DNA from: Ciona intestinalis
Lineage: Eukaryota > Chordata > Ascidiacea > Phlebobranchia > Cionidae
Reading direction: 5' to 3'
Length of the DNA stretch: 64,000 bases
NCBI RefSeq assembly: GCF_000224145.3
Contig: NC_020173.2
Span: 5,713,039-5,777,038, forward strand
Shown here: piece after piece, positions 27,800-38,680 of the stretch
Position numbering within the stretch: the first letter of the stretch is position 1
Layout of the letters: each line of letters begins with the position of its first letter
Notes under the pieces: generated by a model
The model's database searches: none
Told to the model about the DNA's origin: nothing
Seen by the model: only the letters and a program-made list of their open reading frames with translations
Position numbers and translations under genes: made by a program

Positions 27800-27995
27800 T
27801 GAAATGCATGTACCTTATCATACGATGCAGTAATAAGTGATTTATTATGCAGCAGTATTGAACCTACTGGCTTGACTTGACCGATTTTCTTGAATATTTG
27901 AATCACTTATTAAAGGCAAAATATAAATAAATGTCAGTGCATGAAATACGTTTTTTTCAGTTTTATTACGAACAACAAACTCCATAAATGTGATA

Positions 27996-28187
27996 CAGTA
28001 GGGCGGGGGAAGATGGGACACCTTTTCATTCTATTTTCTCGTCTAATTTGGTAGTAAACAAAGAGCATTTAAAGATTTATAAAACCATATCTTCACGACT
28101 CACATAGACCGTTGGTGGCTGTATAAAACACGATCAGGATATTTGGATATTACGGGCTAAAAGTGTCCCACTTTCCCCCACGCTACT
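27996..28187 (+). mobile_element. TA-type MITE
   Basis: Ends CAGTAGGGCGGGGGAAGATG and CCCACTTTCCCCCACGCTAC, about 200 bases upstream of the ATG of the two-domain MRH gene. Confidence 0.8.
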
Positions 28188-28263
28188 ATACTTCTAACTA
28201 ACAATAAAGATAGTTTTAGTCTTAAAAAAACATTTAAAATGAAGACGATTAAACCATATATAT

Positions 28264-28452
28264 ATTAGGGTGGGGAAGATGGGACACCTATTCATTCTAA
28301 TTTCTCGTCCCATTTGGTAGTAAATAAAGAACATTAAAAGAATTATAAAACCGTATCCTCACGACTCCCATAGGCCGTTGTTAATTGTTTAAAATACGAT
28401 CAGAATATTGGGATATTATGTGCTAAAGGTAAACAGTGTTCCCTCACCCTAC
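28264..28452 (+). mobile_element. TA-type MITE
   Basis: TTAGGGTGGGGAAGATGGGA on the left. The right end reads AAAGGTAAACAGTGTTCCCT, a local replacement of the normal GTGTCCCATCTTC. Confidence 0.75.
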
Positions 28453-29253
28453 TATATATGTGGTCTATAATGCGTTTGTATTGTACAAAGAAATATAAAG
28501 ACTTAATCCAACTCATAATAAGTTTTTCCACATTTACGTTGTTTTAATTTTTACAACTTTACATTTTTTTGTAAAAATTAGTTCTATTTATAAAACAAAA
28601 ACGACTCAAATTGCCAAATGTTACTCTCGTAACATTTATATAATTTTTAAACTACATAATAGCTCGGCTTAATCTTACTGGCTGCTATCACATATTGCTT
28701 TTACTATGCTTATTCTGTAATAAAATACTACCTGAGTTACAACATCACACATCATAGGTGTCATACATTACTAATATGCTGATCAAGACAGCAAATAAAC
28801 TTTTTCGGGTGTTTAAACGATACACGGGTAATTATTGATTAACAAAATAACGGCTGTCGATGCTTATAGCTACGATTTGTAAATAATTGCTTAGTGTGCG
28901 GATTTCTCTGTCAAAACAAGTTAAGTCATATGACGATTATCTAACTGAAGGTCGATTAAACAAGCTAGAATAAACATTCAAACTGCTCTGCAGTCTGATC
29001 GGCAACTAATTCATATGCAGTGTTACTTATGGGTAGATACCGGTGTTTCTATTTTATTTATATAAGGTTAAACATATTTCTATTTGAATTTGTGGCGCCC
29101 ACATTACACTGGTCATAAATACCGTATTACAATGTTTCAGTTTATTAAATACCAGTTAGAATTTGCTCACAGCGGTTTTTCTTTTAAACTTAGTAAAATC
29201 ATCCACAAAGATACATACGTGGCAACTCAATACAGTATACGCTCTATATATTA

Positions 29254-29444
29254 TAGTAGGGTGGGGAAAGATGGGACACCTTTCATTCCATTTTCCTGTC
29301 CCATCTGGTGGTAAACAAAGAACATTTAAAGAATTACAAAACTGTGTCCTCACGACTTCCATAGACCGTTGTTAATTGTTTAAAACGCGTTCAGGATAAT
29401 TTGGATATATAGTGCGCTAAAGGTGTTCCATCTTACCCCACAGT
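29254..29444 (+). mobile_element. TA-type MITE
   Basis: TAGTAGGGTGGGGAAAGATG and GTGTTCCATCTTACCCCACA, with an intact interior. Confidence 0.8.
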
Positions 29445-29820
29445 ATATAAGGGCTATACAAATTACAAGCGAGGATAAATCATTTATATATAACACACAT
29501 AGTATTTATTGCACTTACAATGTTTATGGAAGTAAGTGTGAAATATATTAAAGCACTAAATGAAATATTGCACATTATCAAATAAAATTAACATTTAAAA
29601 TCTCAACTTACATTTTCAACACGTAATCTCACATGAATATTGCACAGGTTTTATACAACGATAACTTAAAATATATGAAATGGAAAAATTAAGGCAGATT
29701 ACTCTTTGGCAAAGTATTGTTACTTTAGCTATAAACGCATACTACATAACATATGCGTGATGTACGGAAAATAACTTTATATTAATTACAACTTTGATGA
29801 TTCATCTTTATATAAATGTA

Positions 29821-30011
29821 TAGTAGGTTGGGATAAGATGGAATACCGTTTGCAAAATAATATCCCATATTTTCCAATCGTGTTTTTAACAATTAACAAC
29901 GTTCTTTTAGAATCGTGAGAATACGGTTACATTATTCCATAAATATTAATGGCTTGCAACCAAAGGTGACGTTAAATATGATGAAAATAATGGCCATCTT
30001 ACCCCAACATA
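29821..30011 (-). mobile_element. TA-type MITE, older copy
   Basis: TAGTAGGTTGGGATAAGATG and GGCCATCTTACCCCAACATA. The interior is diverged, so this copy is probably older than its neighbours. It lies 40 bases beyond the stop of the one-domain MRH gene. Confidence 0.65.
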
Positions 30012-30050
30012 TTATTTACCTATTTCAAGCATTTTTCTGATTATATATTT

Positions 30051-33000
30051 CTATGCATCGGTTGAGATAGAATATGGATTGCTTTTATTTGATGCCGGGT
30101 TAGGGAAACCCCCTCCTGGTGCCCCACCTCGTGAGCAACACGTGATATCAAACCCGAATTTCAAAATAGCCATCACAATGAGCGCGATAACTAGTATTAT
30201 GACGTCATGAATAAGCAGAGATACGATGACGGGACCAACATCATTCCAATAATGGTATTTATCGTTACCGTTTGGATTCGGGTTGGGCGTGGTTGTTGTC
30301 TTTGGCAGTGTAGTCGTCTTAGCTAGAATACGAAAAGACATTTATTTAAAATATATAACAACCGCTCATCTATTTCGAGTCACCGTCAAATTACATATGT
30401 GGTGAAGCAGAAAACCCGTGTTATACCGCCTATCGTTGCCCCGTCATACAAGGATTATTAAGTTACGTACGTGGTAACTCGTAAGTGGGCACGAGGTGTA
30501 TGAACCAGCAGAACACCCGTGTTATAACGACTGTCGTTGTCCTGCCATGCGGGGGGGTAAAAAAGATTCATGCATATATTCATGTGCGTATACTTATATA
30601 GGGGGGTAAGATGGGACACCTTTAGCACATGATATCTAAACTTCCTAATCGTGTTTTAAACAATTAACAACGGTCCATGGGAGTCTTGAGGATACGGTTT
30701 AGAGTTCTTTCAATGTTCTTTGTTTACTACCGAATGGGTCGAGAAAAGTATGAAAAGGTGTCCCATCTCCCCCCACCCTATTAAACAATTAGGTCTATGC
30801 AACTTACGTATTATTACACCATTATCATCGCATAAACCTGGACACGCACAGGGACTAGTAAGCACGAATTCCTGCAAAAATTCAGAGATAAACAATGTTT
30901 AAGTTATGTTATTATAATACTCACATATTCCGTTATAATAAGTTCCCCTATAAACAAAAGATCGTGGCCGGTGTTTAAAGGTTCGCAAGCTAAAGCGACC
31001 CGGGATTTTCTGAAAACGAAAAATAATTAAAAAACTGCGCAGAAGAGATTTTTCTATATGGAGAGCAAGGAAAAGAAAACCCGTGTCATAGCGTCCGTCG
31101 TTACGCAGGTCTGTCTAAAAGTAGACACCGAGACTTTCCGTTGGGGTATACACGTTAAATACGATGGCGGTGCCGTGACTTATTTGTTCGGGCCGTTAAA
31201 TTTGTACGGGACTCTATTGCGCATGCGCCACAACGCCACTGCACATGCGCACGACACCGGCGTACATACCGTAAGCTATCATGGGACAGATAACTTATAG
31301 AAACGCCATCTGTTACGTTGTATGAGAATGACTCGGTAGATTGTAAACCGAGGTTGTATTCCTCAGTTAACGTGTTGCTGTCAATTTGATGAACCTGAAA
31401 GATAACAAATACATTGTTTGACGGCATACAATTTGTTGAAAATATTTGCTAAGATTCGCAATTGGGAGTTTTGCTACTGTTACTACCAGGCATAACACGG
31501 TACAAGGGCGTAGCCAGCCTAAAATTTTGGTGGGGGCCAAATGTTTTACGGTTGTATTTTGAGTTTGAAAAACCTCTTAATTACAACACAAAACACGGGA
31601 AGGCGTACTGTGAATGGCATTTATTTTTTCACAATTACGCCGCATAAAAACACAACGATCTACAACTACATTTAAAACTCCATTCGTTGCCTACCACCAG
31701 CCATTTTTGTCGCGAAATTTGAGATTTGTTTTTCTTAGCTAGCAGGTAGACTGTTTATTACGAAATAGTATAGATTCATACGTGAGTTCATCCATCATAA
31801 TAGCGATTGTTTGACCTGGCAACTAATTACGACATAATAGCATTTCACACGGCGATTATTTGCGTCATAATAGGGATTGGCACCTCATCATTTAGCATAT
31901 GTAAGAAATTTAAAAACATGCTTAAATGTTTTCTTTTTTTCTTTTTCTTTTAATTTGAAAAAAGATCCGGAACCGGATTGAGATCCCCCATTTGAACATC
32001 ACTGTTTAGCACGTATAACACTTTATTCTATATTTTCACCAATAACATTACTGTAAAACTCAAAATTTGGGGGGGGCCATGGCCCCTCAGGCCCCCCCTT
32101 GGCGACGCCCATGACACGGTATACAGTAGGGTGGGGGGAGATGGGACACTATTTAGGTTTATTTCTCGTCCCGTTTGGTAGTAAACAAAGAACGTTTGAA
32201 GAATTATAAATCCATAACGTCGCGACTTCCACATACCGTTGATAATTGTTTAAAACACCATCAGGGAATTTAGGTATTGTGTTCTAAAGGTGGCCCGTCT
32301 TTCCACCCTACTATATCAATAGACCAAACCTGGACTAAATCCCAGGTCCTTGCCAACATAGTTTAAAAACATCAATAATGATTCTTAACGTCATATCAAC
32401 TTTGTAGAACCTCGCTATAGTATAGATACATCATATCAAGACATTTAATCCGCAACTTACTGCAAGTCCAGTAAATTGTACTGAAGTAAACGCATAGCAA
32501 GGGTTGTAGCGAAACGTCCACCAACCAGCGTTAATTGTCCATCGTGGGACGTTGTCTTGGCGACCGATGCTTTTTAAATTGATGATACCAGAACCATCGG
32601 ACATCTGACACCTATAAGTAAAATAAGTATGGCTGACAGTTTGAATGAATAAATGGAATTTGCTTTATCTATCCTCGCTAGGCGGGGCAAAGACAGTCGT
32701 TATATTACGGGTGTTCTGATTAAACATATCGTGTTTTCTTATGAGTTACCATGTATGTAAATTAATTTAAGTGTCTTGCCCAAGGACACATACGCCCACA
32801 ATAGTAGCAGCGTCAGGCATCGAACCCGGAATCCTTTGGTCACAATGCAAGCGCCTAACTACTGAGCCACAGCGCTTGTACAAATTTATGAAATACATTA
32901 AATCTCATAACCAACAACTTGTTTTATGTTTTAACATAAAGGTATAATCGTGCTGCTTGAAATGGGTCCCAAATGTAATTAGGAATGAAATAAATTAGGT

Positions 33001-33335
33001 TTATCTTGTCTCTTCGGTCACAATAGCGAAGAGCAAGAGAGAATGGAGTTATATAAAGTAGTTAAAAACCAAGTTAAAAAATTTTCATAAAATTTAGGCT
33101 ACATTATTACAAAAAAGCAGATGAAAATGGAAATAGTTTTAATATAACTATGCATTTAAAAATAACAGGTAAACATCTGGAAATGGGTTTCATATAAAAT
33201 GTGAATAAAATAACACAAAGTTATCTATTTAAATACAAAGTACCTGCATTGGTCAATTTTATTGCATTCCAAACCTAATCCCTGAGCACACATTAGAAGT
33301 ACCGCAACATTAATGAACAACCAGAACCTCGCCAT
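30051..33335 (-). CDS. Type I membrane protein with one MRH domain, 6 exons
   Basis: Paralogue of the gene at 21701-27799. Exons: 33244-33335, 32461-32611, 31270-31394, 30925-31009, 30808-30871 and 30051-30322, giving 262 residues. Exon boundaries and phases match those around each MRH domain of the larger gene. Order: signal peptide (MARFWLFINVAVLLMCAQG), MRH domain (about 24-172) with CQMSDGSGIINLKSIG, YNPC, VHQI, EYNLG, LRKSRVALACEP, GELIITEYEF and PCACPGLCDDNG. A Thr/Pro/Asn stalk follows, then a membrane span (about 202-229) and a 33-residue tail ending PYSISTDA. Candidate sugar-contact residues (Gln, Arg, Glu, Tyr) are all present. The span contains His-Asp, as in the larger paralogue, then a juxtamembrane Cys-Cys. 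Introns hold a hAT-like element, a MITE and SINE pieces. One base at 33488, upstream of the ATG, is unresolved (n). Confidence 0.8.
30375..30550 (+). mobile_element. SINE tail dimer
   Basis: Two tails; the second reads GGTAACTCGTAAGTGGGCAC then ACACCCGTGTTATAACGACT. It lies in the intron before the last exon of the one-domain MRH gene. Confidence 0.55.
30598..30780 (-). mobile_element. TA-type MITE
   Basis: GGGGGGTAAGATGGGACACC and GTCCCATCTCCCCCCACCCT. It ends about 27 bases from the exon 5 donor of the one-domain MRH gene. Confidence 0.75.
31503..32113. mobile_element. Non-autonomous hAT-like DNA transposon, 611 bp
   Basis: Bounded by an exact 8-bp direct repeat ACACGGTA (31495-31502 and 32114-32121), the target duplication length of the hAT superfamily. 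The inverted ends are CAAGGGCGTAGCCA on the left and TGGCGACGCCCATG on the right (reverse complement CATGGGCGTCGCCA). Sub-terminal G/C-rich blocks (TTGGTGGGGGCC; GGCCCCTCAGGCC) also oppose each other. No transposase frame of size. It lies in the intron between exons 2 and 3 of the one-domain MRH gene. Confidence 0.85.
32124..32312 (+). mobile_element. TA-type MITE next to the hAT-like element
   Basis: CAGTAGGGTGGGGGGAGATG begins three bases after the right-hand hAT target duplication. The right end is GGCCCGTCTTTCCACCCTAC. Confidence 0.8.
32655..32881 (-). mobile_element. Composite SINE, near full length
   Basis: Reverse orientation: the tail (AGACAGTCGTTATATTACGG), then AGTGTCTTGCCCAAGGACAC, GTAGCAGCGTCAGGCATCGA and the tRNA-like head (AAGCGCCTAACTACTGAGCC). 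It lies in intron 1 of the one-domain MRH gene. Confidence 0.7.
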
Positions 33336-35541
33336 GTTTAATCAATAACCTTGTATAAACTAAGCAATAAACAATAACTTTTATGTAATTTATTGGCAGT
33401 TAGTTGTAAAAAAGTAATTTATTAATTTATGGAAAAGTCAACCTAATGCGAAATAATAAGCTTGTTTCCTGAAAATCCTTTGTTCCANAGCTTTTTATGA
33501 TAACTTAATATTAGTTGGCACCCTGTAATAAACTGTACAAAGTAATAAACATTGAATTTTATGAAGTTTATCGACTGCTAGTTTTAAAAATTAACATAAA
33601 TGTAATTCTGGAAATAAAAAACTCAATCACGATGCATGAAAACCCTTTTGTTGTAGCTGAAGAACAATAACTAATATAATCAGTAACCTTGTATAACTAA
33701 TACACGAAACTGTTTTTTTGAATGCAAGTCGAAAAAAAAGACTTTACATGAAACAATAATTAGTCTATTAAAATGGTTTTTCCTTAGTCAAAGAACGAAG
33801 TAAATTAAAGTCTTCATTAAAATAAGTGATAAAACTATCTACTTCTGTGTAAAGTATATGCTTGAGTGCAGTTTAAAGAGACAACAGTAAAAATTGTAAT
33901 ACTAATAAAAAGTATTTTTAGATTGCCTGATCCAACTTGATTCATGGTGAACTCTTATAAGCACTGGTAGGTTATATATCATGTACTAACTGATGCCAGT
34001 AGCCTGTACTTAATTCTGGATGCTCTTAGCTCTAGCCTTGCCTGGATTGAATCAACTGGTCTGATTTAAAATTAAATATTATGTCAAACATCTCTTTATC
34101 AAACATTACACTTATGCATTGCATTTGTTTGCAGTAATTGTTTGGTGCAATGCTCTCATGTAATGATTAATAGTTAGGCCTTGCAACCACATTTACGACT
34201 GTGTACCTTTTTTGTCAAGCTGTATATGATTAACTGGGCCTTATGTAACACTGTGTTATATATGTAACGCCAGCAACTCATAAAATTTTCCCCCTCAGCA
34301 ACAGAATTGCTATGGAGGCCCAACCTACCACGGCAATTTACCAAATGCCTGTTTTTAAGGATGCAATCACACACTTAAAGTATTGAACATGCATTTTAAA
34401 TAACTGTAATAGCCTACTTAGTTTTTTCTGCCGTAGTTACGAATAACAGTGGGGCAATTCCATAATGTTGTGGTAAATTTTATGCTACCGCATTATCTGC
34501 ATTATCAGTTTGTACTGGGGCTGCAGCATAGCACGCTTCTTATAGAAGCAACCTAAATGATAACAATGCATGATCCTCTGTGTAATTGCAACTTCAAATA
34601 CATTTCTGTTTTACCCAAATTGAAACCATAAAACCATCAACACATGCTTGTAGCTCATAAAATAAGTTAACTGCATTCACATATTTATGAGCAGGAATAA
34701 AAACTATATATACTTGATTTAATATTCAGTTTATTTCAATGTCAATGGAACTTATTCATAGGTCATTAAAATAGTTGCAAAAGGTCCCATAAATAGTTGC
34801 AAAAAAGGCATGATTTATGTCGGCAAGCAAGCAAACAGTGTAGGGTATTTAACTCGGTTTTGGCAGTGGGGGTGGGGGATGCTACATTGCTTTATAACAA
34901 TTCAACTATTAGCACGGATATAGAGAATGGCAAATCTTAAATTTTCCATTGATTATACAAGTAGCCAACTTGTGTAGTAGTGTATAAAGATTGCAATTTT
35001 CTAATTATAGAACACAGCAGAGCAGGCAGGGTGTGAAGGAACAGAAACCAAAAAGTCCAAAAGGGGTGTTAAGGAACAGAACTAAAAGGTCTCTTTTCCT
35101 AACTAAGTACTTGGTAAAGAACATCAAATTGTATAATTTTCTAACAAATATAGTGACAGCTGAACTTATGTAGCAGTGTAAGTGTCATGATGCAATTTTA
35201 TAAAACAGTGCAGAGTACTAGGGAGCCAATATGCGAACTTAGGAATATGTATAAAATAACCAAATAAACTAATGTTCAAATGGTTTATAATTTAAAAGTT
35301 TTGACACCTTAGTTATAAATCAGTAATTTTATAGCAACGGCTTTTTCAACATTACATGCTCTATGTTGTGGTGTCAAACCCTGATGAAGTTTTACCAAAC
35401 GAATACAAAACGTTGGAATAAAATTGATGTTTTTATAATGAGGTCGCAAAAAACTCTATATTAAGTTACGTCTGGTAGCAGAAATAACATAATCTTACAT
35501 TTATTCATTCATTCAATGTAACAGACATATACTAGTAGTGA
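33336..35541. other. Intergenic, upstream of one-domain MRH gene to MOCS3 3' end
   Basis: AT-rich. Degenerate ~170 bp repeats seem to lie at about 33345, 33524 and 33680 (shared CCTTGTATAA, AATAAACA and TGAAAACC-like words). A loosely duplicated segment (AATTTTCTAA, CAGTGTAAG words) lies near 34950-35220. No gene. The frames at 34174-34374 and 34991-35173 lack support. Confidence 0.45.
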
Positions 35542-36816
35542 TTAGTATCTTGGAAAAGATTTATCAACACTATTTGACCAAGCTAGCAAACCACCCTTAA
35601 TATCTCGTACATTAATATTTGATGGTAAAGTTACGTGCTTCTTCATTATTTCAACAGCTTTTTGTGAGTCATTACCTAATCGACAAACAACGAAAACTTG
35701 TAATTTTTCATCATCTTTGACTTCGGCATCTTGAACTGCTTTATCTAGACGTGTATTCAGTTCTTTAACATTCACATTATTTCCACCTTTTACAATTCTC
35801 TGACAGCGTTCAAAAACCTTTATTGGAACATTTATGGAGTTTGGCAAAGCACAAATTTCAATTTCAATTTCAGAACGAACGTCAACTAAAACATGAGGTT
35901 TCTTCCTATCAACATACAAGTCTTTATATTCCATCGCGGAAATTCTTTCTTCTGAGTTCAATATGTTTAATTTGAGGCATTTATCTGTTGCAGCAGTTCC
36001 ACAAAACTCCTCATAATTTGGTAGATTATTAGCAGTTATTGAAGGGTCCTTCCCGCACACAGCGCAAGTTTCTTGTGCACCACGTAACTTAATTGTTCTG
36101 AACGCGCCATACAAACCATCGAAGACTAAAAGCTTTTGATTATATGAGGGGCTTACACCGACAATTATTTTAATTGCTTCAAGCGACTGCATGCAGCCAA
36201 TGATCCCTGGTATGACACCAATGACACCACCATCTGAGCAGTTAGTTACAGTTTCTGGGGGCGGAGGTTTAGGATACAAACATCTATAACAAGGACCGTA
36301 TGTATTCTCTTCTTTATTATGAAAATGATAAGTTGTTAACTGGCCTTCCCATCTCAAAGCACTTCCTGATACAAGTGGTTTATTCAATACAACACAAACA
36401 TCATTGATAAGATACCTCGATGGAACATTATCTGTAGCATCTAAAACAACATCATATTTACCAACAATTCCAAGGGCATTTTCTCGATCCAATTGCAAAC
36501 AATATTCATCAACTTTAACCTTAGAGTTAAGCTGCAATGCTGCTTCAGCTGCTGACGATGTTTTCCTCATTTTTCTTTCAGCTTTTGTTTCAGTATGTAA
36601 GATCTGCCGATGCAAGTTGCTCAGTTCGACTTCATCGTAATCAACGATCCCAATCTGTCCAATTCCAGCCGCTACAAGATACTGGATAGCTGGACAACCA
36701 AGTCCTCCTGCTCCTATTATCAAGATGGAAGAATCTTTCAACTTAAGTTGACCTTTCACCCCGATCTCAGGCATTATAAGTTGCCGGCTGTATCTTGATA
36801 TACTCTCCTGGTCCAT
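35542..36816 (-). CDS. MOCS3: Adenylyltransferase and sulfurtransferase MOCS3 / UBA4
   Basis: E1-like enzyme that adenylates the C-terminal glycine of MOCS2A and URM1 and then transfers sulfur to it. It serves molybdopterin synthesis and 2-thiolation of tRNA wobble uridine in the cytosol. A single exon of 424 residues, complete, against about 460 in human; the difference is mostly a shorter N terminus. The ThiF/E1 domain has the nucleotide loop GAGGLG (35-40), the D-EVELSNLHRQ motif, DATDN (126-130), zinc Cys pairs CYRC (176/179) and CAVC (251/254), and the E1 cysteine in TNCSDGG (193). The C-terminal rhodanese domain (about 295-424) has DVRSEIE and the persulfide-carrying Cys378 in VVCRLGNDSQ. 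All catalytic residues are present. The + strand frames at 36404-36798 are antisense shadows. Confidence 0.97.
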   Translation of the reverse strand: MDQESISRYSRQLIMPEIGVKGQLKLKDSSILIIGAGGLGCPAIQYLVAAGIGQIGIVDYDEVELSNLHRQILHTETKAERKMRKTSSAAEAALQLNSKVKVDEYCLQLDRENALGIVGKYDVVLDATDNVPSRYLINDVCVVLNKPLVSGSALRWEGQLTTYHFHNKEENTYGPCYRCLYPKPPPPETVTNCSDGGVIGVIPGIIGCMQSLEAIKIIVGVSPSYNQKLLVFDGLYGAFRTIKLRGAQETCAVCGKDPSITANNLPNYEEFCGTAATDKCLKLNILNSEERISAMEYKDLYVDRKKPHVLVDVRSEIEIEICALPNSINVPIKVFERCQRIVKGGNNVNVKELNTRLDKAVQDAEVKDDEKLQVFVVCRLGNDSQKAVEIMKKHVTLPSNINVRDIKGGLLAWSNSVDKSFPRY

Positions 36817-37709
36817 TTTAATTTAATGGTAATTGAAGATTGAGCCTAAATGAAAACAAACAGAACATAATTAATTTTGAATATAAACCAATACCATGCA
36901 AAATAATAAAAATATTAAACCAAAACCAACATATTACAGTTGTAATAAAGACAGCACACAGAATAGGTATATTAGTTGCTAATAGATTAGGACCATTTTA
37001 CTTTCATATTTTGTAAAAACTGATAACGGTAAACCCAAACTGATAACGGTAAACTCATATGCAACTGCTTTACCACAACGGGAAACAATATATTTATTAT
37101 GATCTGAAATTATCATTTTAACATTGCTAATAACTTGTAATAAGGATCAATAGAACTTGGAGCAGAATCAATAAATCTTAATATAGTTCCACAACATCTA
37201 TTTTAATCTTTTATTCTATTTGGGCCGTACAGGGTAGCATGACATGGGCCTGAGATTTAGGCCAGAGTTGGCCAATTACCCTAACACCCAGGGTGCTATT
37301 AACTTAAAGTGCTACTAATAGGATTGGGCTCCAGGGAACTGGAAGTCGATTTTATTTGAACAAAACTAAAATTGGAGATTCTGGCTTATAGGAAATTTTG
37401 TTTTATGTAACAGAAATTACATTAAACAGCACAAGTACATCTACAGAATACAGATAATAATTTATAAAGTGCAAATAGGCTACATTGACAAAACACATTA
37501 AATAGTTTGTTGACCTAAAATACATAATCACTGTAGTGTTATAAATAACCCCAAGACATCAATTTAAATAAAGCATTGTTTCGTTAAAATAACTCTTCGA
37601 CATTGGTTTAAACAATGTTGTTTTGAAAATATAGTCATTGTTTGAAAAATATTGTTTTAAAAAAACAGTTATTGTTTAAAATAAGTATTAGTCATTGCTA
37701 GATAATTGC
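36817..37709. other. Intergenic, MOCS3 5' to EMRE 3'
   Basis: About 900 AT-rich bases between two genes on the same strand. One unit of the ~95 bp repeat lies near 37225-37300 (GCCTGAGATTTAGGCCAGAG). A run of ATTGTTT(A/G)AAA words at 37570-37690 precedes the end of EMRE. The gap is too long to suggest an operon. Confidence 0.5.
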
Positions 37710-37979
37710 TTAGTCATCATCATCGTCTTCTGGAACGAAGATATCGTAGTCTTCGAGCAGACTAGCTCCGGTCATAGATGCCATTCCTCCGAGGTACATG
37801 AACGGGGTGATAATGACGAAACACTTGAGGAGCCCAAGAGGTTCCGTCTTTGGCTTGGAAAGCAGAGCTCCAGTTGATGTTTGGAAAACTGAACGAGTGG
37901 TTTTGTTGATAATTGGTTTGACTGCTTGGGTTTTAATTAGTTTATTCGAACGAAGAATGCGAAACAGTGTTTGGCTCAT
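37710..37979 (-). CDS. SMDT1: Essential MCU regulator EMRE (SMDT1), mitochondrial
   Basis: Small inner-membrane protein that couples the calcium uniporter pore MCU to its MICU gatekeepers. 89 residues in one exon. The N terminus is basic with no acidic residue up to about 45 (mitochondrial targeting). A SKPKTEP segment corresponds to the Lys-Pro MCU-contact region of animal EMRE. One membrane span follows (LLKCFVIITPFMYLGGMASM) with a GxxxS motif (GGMAS). The C terminus is DYDIFVPEDDDDD, almost identical to the human poly-aspartate tail that binds MICU1. Human SMDT1 has introns; this gene has none. Confidence 0.93.
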   Translation of the reverse strand: MSQTLFRILRSNKLIKTQAVKPIINKTTRSVFQTSTGALLSKPKTEPLGLLKCFVIITPFMYLGGMASMTGASLLEDYDIFVPEDDDDD

Positions 37980-38680
37980 TTTAGCTTTTTTTTGAGCAAC
38001 TTAAAATGCTATAGGAATTAAATATAACCTGTAAAATATACAGTATGATGTACGACTTGTATTTATTTATTAGAAACGTTGTTTAGACACGAAAAAAACT
38101 TGTGAACAAGCGACGTTTTCCTGCTTAAAACTTAGACAAATGATGACACGAATAAAAGACCTGCTTTTGTCTAAAATTGTAAATATATTCTTGTACGACT
38201 TAAATACATACCAAATTCAGATTTATTGTATCATTTTTGACTTCAAAACTCGGTAAAACAGAACATACAACACAAAACTACTTTCCTTGATGTTTCTGAA
38301 CTAAAAGTTTTTATCAATCAATCAAAAAATCAATCAAACGTGACCGCCATATTGTTGCGCATAAGTGCATTGCTACTACGGGTAAAGCGTAATACACAAA
38401 ATTGTTTTAAATGTTTTTTCCCAAGCAACACACCTAAGTTTTAAAAATAAACTGTAGACCTGTCAATTAATTTAAAATTTTTAATACGTCATTATGACGT
38501 AATCACAACAAAGGGAAACTTCTTTTAATCGTTAACCGGGGAATACCGGGGTTATGAAACAGAGTTTCGAAAATCTTTTGTTCCGTTTTTAAGAAGTCTT
38601 CTTTCTGCTATAATATAGTTCCTGTTTCAGTTTTGTGTTGCAATTCAAGTATAAGTCAAGTTAGTGTCTTGTGTATTAAT
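37980..38680. promoter_or_regulatory. Shared upstream region of EMRE and PLAA
   Basis: About 700 bases separate the two divergent start codons. No TATA box stands out. ATTACGTCATTATGACGTAA lies near 38485-38503 and holds CRE-like half sites. A bidirectional promoter is possible but not shown by sequence alone. Confidence 0.35.

Larger units (their letters stand above)
27800..30050. other. Intergenic between the two MRH genes
   Basis: Promoter side of the two-domain gene and 3' flank of the one-domain gene. Four MITEs lie here and the rest is AT-rich. No coding frame is supported; the frames at 29084-29375 run through a MITE. Confidence 0.6.

Noticed and set aside
36404-36798. Two + strand frames of 62-78 codons
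   Set aside because: Antisense of the MOCS3 E1-like domain.
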